Shown: positions 6,162-12,802 of the stretch, piece after piece
How positions within the stretch are numbered: the first letter of the stretch is position 1
Layout: the number at the start of each line of letters is the position of its first letter
NCBI GenBank assembly: GCA_947479185.1
Contig: CANJYY010000037.1
Coordinates: 1-12,802 of the forward strand
Reading direction: 5' to 3'
Length of the DNA: 12,802 bases
Origin: Caulobacteraceae bacterium
Lineage (GTDB): Bacteria; Pseudomonadota; Alphaproteobacteria; Caulobacterales; Caulobacteraceae
Notes under the pieces: model-generated
Seen by the model: the letters and a program-made list of their open reading frames with translations, nothing else
Database searches by the model: none
What the model was told of the DNA's origin: nothing
Position numbers and translations under genes: made by a program

Positions 6162-6598
6162 TCGTCCAGCCACACCCTCAGCGCCTGCAGGAACGGCAGC
6201 GCCGCCTTGAACTCGGCCTCGGTAAACGCGGCGCGCATGCCTTCCAGATGTGGTCGCATCGCCGCGATGCCCTGGTCGAAGGCGCCCGCGCCCGCGTCGG
6301 TCAGCGTCACCCACTTGCGCCGGCCGTCGTCGGGATCGCCGACGATGGCGACGAAGCCCTGGGCCTCGAGCCGCTGCAGCGTGTTGGTCATCGCCCCCTT
6401 GGTGACCTGGAACGCGCTGGCCAGCTGGGCCGGACTCTCCCGCCCGCCGCGCCGCATGAAGTGGGTCAGCACGCCGAACTGCGCGGCGCTCATGCCGTCG
6501 GGCAGATTGCGTTCGAGCCGGGCGTTGGACAGCTGGGCGATGATGCCGATCTCGGTCATCACCCGCACATCGGGACGGTCTTTCGGTTGCGGCGCCAT
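6152..6598 (-). CDS. MarR family transcriptional regulator
   Basis: The 148-residue product has the MarR winged helix-turn-helix: MSAAQFGVLTHFMRRGG (36-52), ESPAQLASAF (54-63), recognition helix TKGAMTNTLQRLEAQGF (66-82) and the wing GDPDDGRRKWVTLTDAG (87-103). Flanking helices (9-33 and about 105-146) would form the dimer interface and ligand pocket. I chose the ATG at 6598, whose A is also the last base of the nitroreductase TGA (TGATG overlap). A TTG one codon upstream is also open. MarR proteins are usually repressors released by phenolic or oxidant ligands and often control their own operon. The palindrome at 7751-7773, in front of the co-transcribed nitroreductase, is the obvious target (inference). 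Confidence 0.93.
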   Translation of the reverse strand: MAPQPKDRPDVRVMTEIGIIAQLSNARLERNLPDGMSAAQFGVLTHFMRRGGRESPAQLASAFQVTKGAMTNTLQRLEAQGFVAIVGDPDDGRRKWVTLTDAGAGAFDQGIAAMRPHLEGMRAAFTEAEFKAALPFLQALRVWLDENR

Positions 6599-7728
6599 CA
6601 AGCCCTCTTCAGCTGGGCGGCGAGGCCGCGGCGCGGCGCGGGTCGAAGCTCCGCCTTCGGATAGCCGATCCGTGACAGCATCTGGAGGCGGCCGCCCGCC
6701 GGGGCGAGCTCGCGGTGCAGGCGATCGAACAGCGGCTTCTGGGTCGCGTACTCCTGCAAACCCTGACTCCAGGGCTGCATCGCCAGGCCCTGCCCGGCGG
6801 CGGCCAGGTTGGCCCGCACATAGGCGCGGCCGGCGAGGATCTGGCTGGCGCGGCTGTTGTCGGGGGTGACGAGCCAGACGAAGCCCTGCGCGGTGTCCGC
6901 TCCGGTCTTGAGGTATTTGAGCGACTGGTCGTAGGCGACGGTCCCTGGCGTGGCCATCTTCGCCTTGGTCAGCACGCCGGCGGCGTTGAGCGCCGTCATC
7001 ATCCCGTTGTCGAGCGAGATGCCCCAGGGGTGGGCGGCCACGTCCCCGGCGCCGATGAAGGTGCGCGCGACGCTTTCCTGGTGCGCGGCGGGGGTATGCG
7101 CCTCGATGACGCCGCCCTGGTAGACGAGGTCCCGCAGCAGGGCCACGCGCGCCGGCGCCGTCTCGACCGTCAGGCCGATCGCGCCTTCGGGAGCAGAGGC
7201 CCGGAGCGCCGCCACGGCCGCCGCCGTGACCGGCGTGTCGGTATAGGCCTCACGGTTTGTTCGACGTTGAAGCACCTGGGCGAAGAGCGGGTCGGGCGTC
7301 GTCGCCGCGCGGGCGATCCGCACCCGGAACAGAGGCCGGTCATCGAGCAGCGGCTGGGGCTCGCCGTCGGGGAACAGTTCGGCCGTCGCCGCCTGGCCCT
7401 GCGCCGCCAGGGCCATCATCAGCAGTTCGAGGAACGCCCCGCAGCCGATGGTGATCTGGCGGTTGAAGGGGTCGGTGACCGGCAGCAGGCGCGTGCGGTC
7501 GATACAGAGTGTGATCGTGTCCGGAACAGACAGATCGACGATCCACGGCTGCATGTTGTGCGGATTGGGCGCCAGGATGGCCCAGGCCAGCGCCTTGCGC
7601 CGGATGTCCGCCTCGCCGGCGCCCGGATGATTCCAGGCGGCGCGGGGATCGCTCCCCGCCGGCGCGCAACCCGTGGCGGCGAGGATTGCACCGCCTCCGA
7701 GAACCCGGATGAAGTCACGACGATGCAT
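6598..7728 (-). CDS. Acg-type FMN-binding nitroreductase family protein with exported-type N-terminus
   Basis: The 376-residue product has nitroreductase-fold signatures of the Acg group: APNPHNMQPW (53-62) and RRTNREAY (155-162), both expected at the FMN site, with a second nitroreductase-like half in the C-terminal part, giving the long (about 330-380 residue) Acg layout. The N-terminus MHRRDFIRVLGGGAILAATGC (1-21) looks like a twin-arginine signal (RRDFIRV) followed by a possible lipobox at C21, suggesting a folded flavoprotein exported by Tat and perhaps lipid-anchored. Acg of mycobacteria has been proposed to sequester flavin rather than reduce nitro compounds, so an enzymatic role is not assured. 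AAAGG (7737-7741) precedes the ATG. The stop overlaps the MarR start by one base, so the two form an operon. Confidence 0.9.
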   Translation of the reverse strand: MHRRDFIRVLGGGAILAATGCAPAGSDPRAAWNHPGAGEADIRRKALAWAILAPNPHNMQPWIVDLSVPDTITLCIDRTRLLPVTDPFNRQITIGCGAFLELLMMALAAQGQAATAELFPDGEPQPLLDDRPLFRVRIARAATTPDPLFAQVLQRRTNREAYTDTPVTAAAVAALRASAPEGAIGLTVETAPARVALLRDLVYQGGVIEAHTPAAHQESVARTFIGAGDVAAHPWGISLDNGMMTALNAAGVLTKAKMATPGTVAYDQSLKYLKTGADTAQGFVWLVTPDNSRASQILAGRAYVRANLAAAGQGLAMQPWSQGLQEYATQKPLFDRLHRELAPAGGRLQMLSRIGYPKAELRPAPRRGLAAQLKRA

Positions 7729-7750
7729 GGCGGACGCCTTTCGTTTAATC

Positions 7751-7773
7751 TTGAACTAGATAAAATAGTTCAA
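7751..7773. promoter_or_regulatory. Probable MarR operator palindrome
   Basis: TTGAACTA (7751-7758) and TAGTTCAA (7766-7773) are perfect 8-bp inverted arms around the 7-bp spacer GATAAAA. It is an AT-rich island in a very GC-rich region, sits 22 bp upstream of the nitroreductase ATG, and covers the predicted -10 element. Size and symmetry fit MarR dimer sites. Binding is inferred. Confidence 0.75.
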
Positions 7774-7788
7774 TCATAAACGAGTCAA
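7760..7788 (-). promoter_or_regulatory. Probable promoter of the nitroreductase-MarR operon
   Basis: On the minus strand, TTGACT (7788-7783) and TTTTAT (7765-7760) are spaced by 17 bp. The -10 falls in the spacer of the palindrome, as expected for repression. A CcrM-type GAGTC/GACTC site (7782-7786) overlaps the -35. An alternative -10 is TATTTT (7767-7762) with 15-bp spacing. Confidence 0.5.
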
Positions 7789-7791
7789 GGC

Positions 7792-8238
7792 TCAAATCTC
7801 GCCGAGCGTCTTCTTCATGCCCTTGTTGGCCAGGCCGTCGGCGCGCTCGTTCAGCTCGTGCCCGGCGTGTCCCTTGACCCAGCGCCAGTCGACCTCGTGA
7901 CGCCCGCGCGCCGCGTCCAGCCGCTTCCACAGGTCCTCGTTCTTGACCGGGCTCTTGTCGGCGGTCTTCCAGCCGCGCGCCTTCCAGCCGTGGATCCAGG
8001 TCATGATGCCGTTGCGCATGTACTGGCTGTCGGTGTGCAGCTCGACCTTGCAGGGCTTCGTCAGGGCCTCCAGCGCCTGGATGGCGGCCATCAACTCCAT
8101 GCGGTTGTTGGTCGTGGCCCGCTCGCCGCCGCACAGCTCCTTCTCCCTGCCATTGGAGATCAGGATCGCGCCCCAGCCGCCCGGCCCGGGATTCCCGCGG
8201 CAGGCGCCGTCGGTATAGATCAGCACTTTCGGCGTCAT
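7792..8238 (-). CDS. rnhA: Ribonuclease HI
   Basis: The 148-residue product is a complete bacterial RNase HI, which cleaves the RNA strand of RNA-DNA hybrids (R-loops, Okazaki primers) in the cytoplasm. The catalytic carboxylates fall at the same numbers as in the E. coli enzyme: D10 in [17 protein letters not shown]48 in NNRMELMA, D70 in HTDSQYM and D134 in NERADGLA, with the mobile-loop H124 in VKGHAGH. The basic handle region ([20 protein letters not shown], 81-100) is present, so it is the long, hybrid-binding type. Its ATG overlaps the thrB stop by 4 bp (ATGA), indicating co-transcription with thrB. The next operon starts right behind it. Confidence 0.97.
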   Translation of the reverse strand: MTPKVLIYTDGACRGNPGPGGWGAILISNGREKELCGGERATTNNRMELMAAIQALEALTKPCKVELHTDSQYMRNGIMTWIHGWKARGWKTADKSPVKNEDLWKRLDAARGRHEVDWRWVKGHAGHELNERADGLANKGMKKTLGEI

Positions 8239-9194
8239 GCGTGGTCGCCGAGCAGCGCCAGCCCCGCGCGGTGCACCGCCAGCTTGCGCTCGTATTCCAG
8301 TGGATCATGGGGCCGCACCAGCGCCCCGGCCGGGGTCGCGCCCCAGTCGTTGAGCCTGGTCAGGAAGAACCGCATCGCCGCGCCATGGGCGAGGATCGGC
8401 AGCGCGGCGCGCTCCTCGACCGTCAGCGGCCGGTGGGCCTGGTAGCCGGCCAGCATCGAGCGCCCGGCCGTCAGGTTGAACGAACCGTCCGGCTCAAAGC
8501 ACCAGGCGTTCAGCGCCACGGCCAGGTCGTAGGCATAGGCGTCATCGCAGGCGAAGTAGAAGTCAAACGCCGCGGCGAACTTGCCATCGCGGAAGAAGAC
8601 GTTGTCGGGGAAGAAGTCGGCGTGGATCACCCCGGTCGGCAGGCCCTGCGGCCAGTCGCGGCCCAGATAGTCGAGGTCGGCGCGGATGGTGTCGGCCAGC
8701 CCGGGCTTGAGCGCCTCGGCCGCATCCCACAGCCGGGCGAACATCGGCTCCCAGGCCGGCTGGCCGAGGTCATTTTCCCGACGGCCCCGATAGTCCTGGC
8801 CGGCCAGATGCAGCCGGGCCAGGCCCGCGCCCGCCTCGCGGCAGTGGGCGGCGGTCGGCCGCCGCACCGAGATGCCGATCAGGAACTCGACCATCGCCGC
8901 GGGCTTGCCCCGGACGGTCTTCAGCGTCCGCCCCTCGCGATCCGGCACGGGCCGGGCGCTGGGGAATCCGTGGTCGGCCAGCCAGGTCAGAAGGTTGAGG
9001 AAATAGGGCAGGTCCTCGGCCCGCACCCGCCGCTCGTAGAGGGTCAGGATGTAGCGGCCGACCTCGGTCTCGAGCAGGAAGTTGGAGTTCTCCACGCCCT
9101 CGGCGATGCCCTTGAACGCGATCGCCTGGCCGATGTCGTAGTCGGCCAGCAGCGTCGCCAGTTCGTCGTCGGAGATGTCGGTATAGACGGCCAT
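8235..9194 (-). CDS. thrB: Homoserine kinase (aminoglycoside phosphotransferase-fold type)
   Basis: The 319-residue product phosphorylates homoserine to O-phosphohomoserine in threonine synthesis. It belongs to the APH/choline-kinase-like ThrB type (TIGR00938 style), not the GHMP kinase type of enterics. Key parts are [17 protein letters not shown] (27-43, nucleotide-binding strands), LTLYERR (50-56), the catalytic loop [13 protein letters not shown] (189-201) with D193 as catalytic base and N198 as metal ligand, and the metal-binding D211 in [18 protein letters not shown]. The start MAVYTDIS is typical of this family. It lies between ispH (42-nt gap) and rnhA (4-bp overlap), a gene order widely kept in alphaproteobacteria. 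Confidence 0.95.
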   Translation of the reverse strand: MAVYTDISDDELATLLADYDIGQAIAFKGIAEGVENSNFLLETEVGRYILTLYERRVRAEDLPYFLNLLTWLADHGFPSARPVPDREGRTLKTVRGKPAAMVEFLIGISVRRPTAAHCREAGAGLARLHLAGQDYRGRRENDLGQPAWEPMFARLWDAAEALKPGLADTIRADLDYLGRDWPQGLPTGVIHADFFPDNVFFRDGKFAAAFDFYFACDDAYAYDLAVALNAWCFEPDGSFNLTAGRSMLAGYQAHRPLTVEERAALPILAHGAAMRFFLTRLNDWGATPAGALVRPHDPLEYERKLAVHRAGLALLGDHA

Positions 9195-9236
9195 GGCGAC
9201 GGGATGACCGAGGGCGGTCGCGGGGTCAAGGCGCGG

Positions 9237-10196
9237 CTAGGCCGTCAACAGTCTCGGCAGCTTGAAGGTCACCGTCTCGCGGGTCGGCGCGACCTCCTCG
9301 ATGGTCAGGGCGTAGCGCTCGGCCAGCTTGTCGATCACGCCCTGGACCAGCACCTCCGGCGCCGAGGCCCCCGCGGTCACCCCGACGGCGCCGACGCCTT
9401 CCAGCCAGGCCCAGTCGAGCCCGGCCGCGTCGTCGATCAGATATGCGTTGTCCGCCCCGCCGCGCAGCCCGACCTCGACCAGGCGCACCGAGTTGGACGA
9501 ATTGCGCGATCCGACGACCAGCAACAGTTCGCAGCCCTCGGCCAGGTGTTTGACGGCCTCCTGCCGGTTGGTCGTGGCGTAGCAGATGTCTTCCTTGTGC
9601 GGCGCCGCGATGCCGGGGAAGCGCCGCTGCAGGATGGCGACGATCTCGGCCGTGTCGTCGACCGACAGGGTAGTCTGGGTGACGAAGGCGACATTCATCG
9701 CGTCGATCGGCTGGAACACCTCGGCGTCGGCGGCGTGCTCGATCAGCCGCACCGCGCCATCCGGCAGCTGACCCATGGTGCCGACCACTTCAGGATGGCC
9801 GGCATGGCCGATCAGCACGATCTCGCGCCCGGCGTCGTAGTGGCGCTGCGCCTCGACATGGACCTTTGACACCAGCGGGCAGGTGGCGTCGAGGAACAGC
9901 ATCTGCCGCGCGCGGGCTTCGGCCGGCACGGTCTTGGGCACCCCGTGGGCCGAGAACACCACGGGCCGGCCGTCGGGAACCTCGTCCAACTCCTCGACGA
10001 ACACCGCGCCCAGCGCCTTCAGCCGCTCGACGACATGCTTGTTGTGGACGATCTCGTGCCGCACGAAGACCGGCGCGCCGTACTTCTCGATCGTGCGTTC
10101 GACGATCTGGATGGCGCGGTCGACGCCGGCGCAGAAGCCGCGCGGGCTGGCCAGCAGGACCTTGAGCGGCGGTTTGATCGGGGCGGCGTCATCCAT
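9237..10196 (-). CDS. ispH: 4-hydroxy-3-methylbut-2-enyl diphosphate reductase
   Basis: The 319-residue product is IspH (LytB), the last enzyme of the MEP pathway, which reduces HMBPP to IPP and DMAPP using a [4Fe-4S] cluster. The three cluster cysteines are C22 in [14 protein letters not shown]106 in DATCPLV and C205 in [11 protein letters not shown]. Substrate-site residues are also visible: H51 in [10 protein letters not shown]84 in FSAHGVP, H134 and E136 in [14 protein letters not shown], the TQTTLS segment (173-178) and the NSSNS loop (232-236). The length is normal. It is the first gene of the ispH-thrB-rnhA run. No strong ribosome site precedes the ATG, and I could not place its promoter with confidence in the 178-bp gap upstream. 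Confidence 0.97.
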   Translation of the reverse strand: MDDAAPIKPPLKVLLASPRGFCAGVDRAIQIVERTIEKYGAPVFVRHEIVHNKHVVERLKALGAVFVEELDEVPDGRPVVFSAHGVPKTVPAEARARQMLFLDATCPLVSKVHVEAQRHYDAGREIVLIGHAGHPEVVGTMGQLPDGAVRLIEHAADAEVFQPIDAMNVAFVTQTTLSVDDTAEIVAILQRRFPGIAAPHKEDICYATTNRQEAVKHLAEGCELLLVVGSRNSSNSVRLVEVGLRGGADNAYLIDDAAGLDWAWLEGVGAVGVTAGASAPEVLVQGVIDKLAERYALTIEEVAPTRETVTFKLPRLLTA

Positions 10197-10287
10197 GCCC
10201 GCAAGGTAGGGCCTGCGCGCCGCGCCCGCCAGAGCGGACGTAGAACCGGTTTCTGCGCCGGCGGTTCCCGTCGGGGATGAAGCCGCG

Positions 10288-10316
10288 TTGCGACGTCATG
10301 CCTTTGCCTTTATCAG
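10288..10316 (+). promoter_or_regulatory. Weak promoter candidate for the exported protein-argS unit
   Basis: TTGCGA (10288-10293) and TATCAG (10311-10316) are separated by 17 bp, upstream of the chosen start at 10375. The -10 is poor, so this is only a suggestion. The rest of the 10197-10374 gap shows nothing else clear. Confidence 0.3.
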
Positions 10317-10374
10317 ACTGCATCAGCTTTTCGGCCGGCTAGCCGCGCCGGTCCCCTGCTTTTCCGGACGTGAC

Positions 10375-11073
10375 ATGCGCCGCACTTTGAATATCGGGTT
10401 CCTTGCCCTCTTCGCCGCCGGGTCCCTGGCCGCCGCCAGCCCTGCGTTCGCCCAGGGTCGCCCCGGTCAGGGCGACGACCGACGGCAGGAAGAAGAGGCC
10501 GCGCGCAAGAAGAAGCGCGACCAGGAATGGAACCAGCCGGCCGCGCCGCTGCCGCAGCTGCGCAACGCCGGTCCCTGCCCCTATGTAAAGGTGCTCTACG
10601 ACGCCGGTCGCTTCGTCGAGTTCAAGGACGGCAAGGAAAGCGCCGCGACCGTCGGGTTCACCGGCGAGATCCAGGGCGTGTCCGCCGGCTGCGAATACAA
10701 GAATGATGACCCGATCAAGGTCCAGGTCGAGCTGCTGTTCTCGATGGGCCGCGGCCCGGCGGCCGTGGGCCAGGGCAAGGCCTATCGCTACTGGGTCGCC
10801 GTGACCCAGCGCAACCAGCAGGTCATCGCCAAGGAATACTTCGACCTGCCGGTGACCTTCGCCGCCGGCGAGGACCGGGTCTACGTCCGCGACACCGTCG
10901 CCAACATCACCATCCCGCGGGCCAACGCCGACACCAGCGGCGCCAACTTCGAGGTGCTGATCGGCTTCGACGTGACGCCGCAGATGGCGGCCTTCAACCG
11001 CGACGGCAAGCGCTTCCGCGTCAACGCCGGCGCCGCGCCGGCGCCCACGCCCGGAGCTGCTCCGAACCCATGA
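10375..11073 (+). CDS. Exported protein of unknown function, coupled to argS
   Basis: From the ATG at 10375 the 232-residue product begins with a clear Sec signal peptide ([16 protein letters not shown]..., probable cleavage after AFA at about residue 26). A short, highly charged stretch (about 35-51, [17 protein letters not shown]) follows, then a domain of about 150 residues that looks beta-rich ([13 protein letters not shown] ... [16 protein letters not shown] ... [12 protein letters not shown] ... [11 protein letters not shown] ... [12 protein letters not shown]), and an Ala/Pro-rich tail. C68 and C106 could form a disulphide. I do not recognise the family. A TTG at 10288 in the same frame would add 29 residues but bury the signal peptide, so I reject it. 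The stop overlaps the argS ATG (ATGA), so the two are co-translated. Confidence 0.78.
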   Translation: MRRTLNIGFLALFAAGSLAAASPAFAQGRPGQGDDRRQEEEAARKKKRDQEWNQPAAPLPQLRNAGPCPYVKVLYDAGRFVEFKDGKESAATVGFTGEIQGVSAGCEYKNDDPIKVQVELLFSMGRGPAAVGQGKAYRYWVAVTQRNQQVIAKEYFDLPVTFAAGEDRVYVRDTVANITIPRANADTSGANFEVLIGFDVTPQMAAFNRDGKRFRVNAGAAPAPTPGAAPNP

Positions 11074-12802
11074 GCGACCTGAAGCGGTCCCTCGGCGAAG
11101 CGGTTGCGGCCGCCTTCGTCGCCCAGGGACTTCCTGCTGAACTGGGCCGGGTGACAGCATCCGATCGCCCGGACCTTGCCGATTTCCAGTGCAACGGCGC
11201 CCTGCCGGCGGCCAAGGTCGCGGGCAAGCCCCCGCGTGAGATCGCCGCCGGCGTGGTCGAGGCTCTGTCCGGCCATCCGCTGCTGCAGTCGGTCGAGATC
11301 GCCGGTCTGGGCTTCATCAATCTGCGGGTCAGTTCGAAGGCCCTGTCGGAGCGCGCGCGCGAGATCGCCGCCGATCCGCGCACCGGCGCCGGCGAAGTGG
11401 CCGAGGCGCGTCGCGTGATGGTCGACTACGGCGGCCCCAACGTCGCCAAGCCGATGCACGTGGGCCACCTGCGCGCCTCGATCATCGGCGAGTCGGTCAA
11501 GCGCCTGTACCGCTTCCGCGGCGACGAGGTCCTGGGCGACGCCCACTTCGGCGACTGGGGCTTCCAGATGGGCCTGCTGATCGTGGCGGCCTGCGACGAG
11601 GACCCGTTCGTCCGCACCCTGATGGAACGGCTGACGGGCACGGCGCCGGTCAGCCCGTCCGACGAGATCCAGGTCATGGGCGCCCTGGCCGATCACATCG
11701 ACCTGCCGCTGCTCGACCGGCTCTATCCGGAGGCCGCCGGCAAGGCCAAGACCGACGTCGAGTACCGCGACCGCGCTCGCCGCGCGACGGCGGAGCTGCA
11801 GGGCGGCCGCCTCGGCTATCGCCTGCTGTGGAAGCATTTCGTCAAGGTCAGCCGCGTGGCGCTGGAGCGCGAGTTCCACGCCCTGGGCATCGATTTCGAC
11901 CTGTGGAAGGGCGAAAGCGACGTCGACGCCCTGATCGACCCGATGGTTCACGAGCTTGAGGCCAAGGGCCTTCTGGCCGACGACCAGGGCGCGCGGGTGA
12001 TTCACCTGGCCCGCCCCGGCGAGACCAAGAAGAAGAAGCGCCCCGACGGCACGGTCTACGAGGCCCCGAGCCCCGACCCCCTGCTGGTGGTCTCGTCGGA
12101 AGGCTCGGCGATGTACGGCACGACCGATCTGGCCACCGTGCTGGACCGCCGCCGCGCGTTCGATCCGCACCTGATCCTCTATGCCGTCGACCAGCGCCAG
12201 GCCGATCACTTCGAGCAGGTGTTCCGCGCCGCCTACATGGCCGGCTACGCCGAGCCCGGCACGCTGGAGCACATCGGCTTCGGCACGATGAACGGCCCCG
12301 ACGGCAAGCCGTTCAAGACCCGTGAAGGCGGCGTGCTGAAGCTGCACGACCTGATCGAGATGACCCGCGCCAAGGCCCGCGAACGGCTCAAGGAAGCCGG
12401 CGCCGGCAGCGAGCTGACCCCGGAAGAGTACGAGGACACCGCGCAGAAGGTGGCCGTGGCGGCGCTCAAGTTCGCCGACCTCTCCAACTATCGCGGCACC
12501 AGCTACATCTTCGACCTCGACCGCTTCTCCAGCTTCGAGGGCAAGACCGGTCCCTATCTCCAGTACCAGTCGGTGCGCATCAAATCGCTGCTGCGCCGGG
12601 CCGAGACCGAGCACCTTCAGCCGGGTCGGATCACCATCGTCGAGCCGGCCGAGCGCGAACTGGCCATGCTGCTGGACGCGTTCGACGCGGCGCTTGTCGA
12701 GGCCTACGACAAGAAGGCCCCCAACTTCATCGCCGAGCACGCCTTCAAGCTGGCCCAGAGCTTCTCGCGCTTCTTCTCCGCCTGCCCGATCTTCCAGGCC
12801 GG
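11070..12802 (+). CDS. argS: Arginyl-tRNA synthetase (partial, C-terminus beyond right edge)
   Basis: Reading from the ATG at 11070 gives 577 open codons to the window edge. This class I synthetase charges tRNA-Arg with arginine. The N-terminal additional domain has the usual [12 protein letters not shown] (38-49). The catalytic domain shows [15 protein letters not shown] (123-137) with the HIGH-type motif H130-V-G-H133, then [15 protein letters not shown] (156-170), [13 protein letters not shown] and [15 protein letters not shown]. The KMSKS-equivalent is around M407[14 protein letters not shown]. The last visible part ([16 protein letters not shown]) belongs to the helical anticodon-binding domain close to the usual end at about 600 residues, so only about 20-30 residues are missing. 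A run of four lysines (about 319-322) lies in the catalytic domain. It is translationally coupled to the preceding exported protein; GGAG at 11053-11056 is a distant ribosome site. Confidence 0.97.
   Translation, partial: MSDLKRSLGEAVAAAFVAQGLPAELGRVTASDRPDLADFQCNGALPAAKVAGKPPREIAAGVVEALSGHPLLQSVEIAGLGFINLRVSSKALSERAREIAADPRTGAGEVAEARRVMVDYGGPNVAKPMHVGHLRASIIGESVKRLYRFRGDEVLGDAHFGDWGFQMGLLIVAACDEDPFVRTLMERLTGTAPVSPSDEIQVMGALADHIDLPLLDRLYPEAAGKAKTDVEYRDRARRATAELQGGRLGYRLLWKHFVKVSRVALEREFHALGIDFDLWKGESDVDALIDPMVHELEAKGLLADDQGARVIHLARPGETKKKKRPDGTVYEAPSPDPLLVVSSEGSAMYGTTDLATVLDRRRAFDPHLILYAVDQRQADHFEQVFRAAYMAGYAEPGTLEHIGFGTMNGPDGKPFKTREGGVLKLHDLIEMTRAKARERLKEAGAGSELTPEEYEDTAQKVAVAALKFADLSNYRGTSYIFDLDRFSSFEGKTGPYLQYQSVRIKSLLRRAETEHLQPGRITIVEPAERELAMLLDAFDAALVEAYDKKAPNFIAEHAFKLAQSFSRFFSACPIFQA

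Noticed and set aside
6598..6601. TTG at 6601 as the MarR start
   Set aside because: It is possible, but the adjacent ATG forms the common TGATG coupling with the upstream stop and needs no rare start codon.
8241..9869. 542-codon open frame on the plus strand
   Set aside because: It is antisense to thrB and ispH, both unmistakable, and its translation has no recognisable domain.
10881..12740. 619-codon open frame on the minus strand
   Set aside because: It lies entirely opposite the end of the exported protein and argS, which carry clear family motifs. Long antisense frames are expected at this GC content, and its sequence is low-complexity Gly/Arg/Leu/Val-rich.

Overview
The base composition (very GC-rich, strong third-position G/C), the ispH-thrB-rnhA gene order, the TIGR02301-type protein and the long inverted intergenic repeats, one of which carries a GANTC site, point to an alphaproteobacterium, most likely of the Caulobacterales (Caulobacter, Phenylobacterium or Brevundimonas type). 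This placement is inferred from gene content and style; no 16S or other phylogenetic marker was compared.

Layout. (1) 1-968: the start of an exported class C beta-lactamase-like serine hydrolase (minus strand, running off the left edge) diverges from a membrane-anchored M20 metallopeptidase (969-2444, plus). The gap between them is largely filled by a 136-bp inverted repeat pair. (2) 2445-2655: a second, unrelated inverted repeat pair plus further small hairpins. (3) 2656-4148: a Rieske non-haem iron oxygenase whose stop codon overlaps the TTG start of a small globin, followed by an exported TIGR02301-like protein (4216-4683). (4) 4715-6145: a stomatin/QmcA-type SPFH protein and its NfeD-like membrane partner. 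(5) 6152-7728, minus: an Acg-type nitroreductase with an exported-type N-terminus overlaps a MarR regulator by one base. A perfect 8-bp-arm palindrome sits in their probable promoter. (6) 7792-10196, minus: the conserved housekeeping run ispH, thrB, rnhA. (7) 10375-12802, plus: an exported protein of unknown function overlaps argS, which runs off the right edge.

How the genes work together. Three compact pairs stand out: SPFH with NfeD, a known membrane-quality partnership; the nitroreductase with MarR, a probable self-regulated redox or xenobiotic response unit; and the Rieske oxygenase with the globin, a tightly coupled pair whose joint role is unknown. The rest is housekeeping: isoprenoid synthesis (IspH), threonine synthesis (ThrB), R-loop and primer removal (RNase HI) and tRNA charging (ArgS).

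I found no CRISPR array, transposase, phage gene, rRNA or tRNA. The window looks chromosomal and mostly ordinary. Its less-described content lies in the intergenic repeats with compensatory stem changes, the nitroreductase/MarR operator, the Rieske-globin coupling and a cluster of GANTC sites ahead of the SPFH gene.
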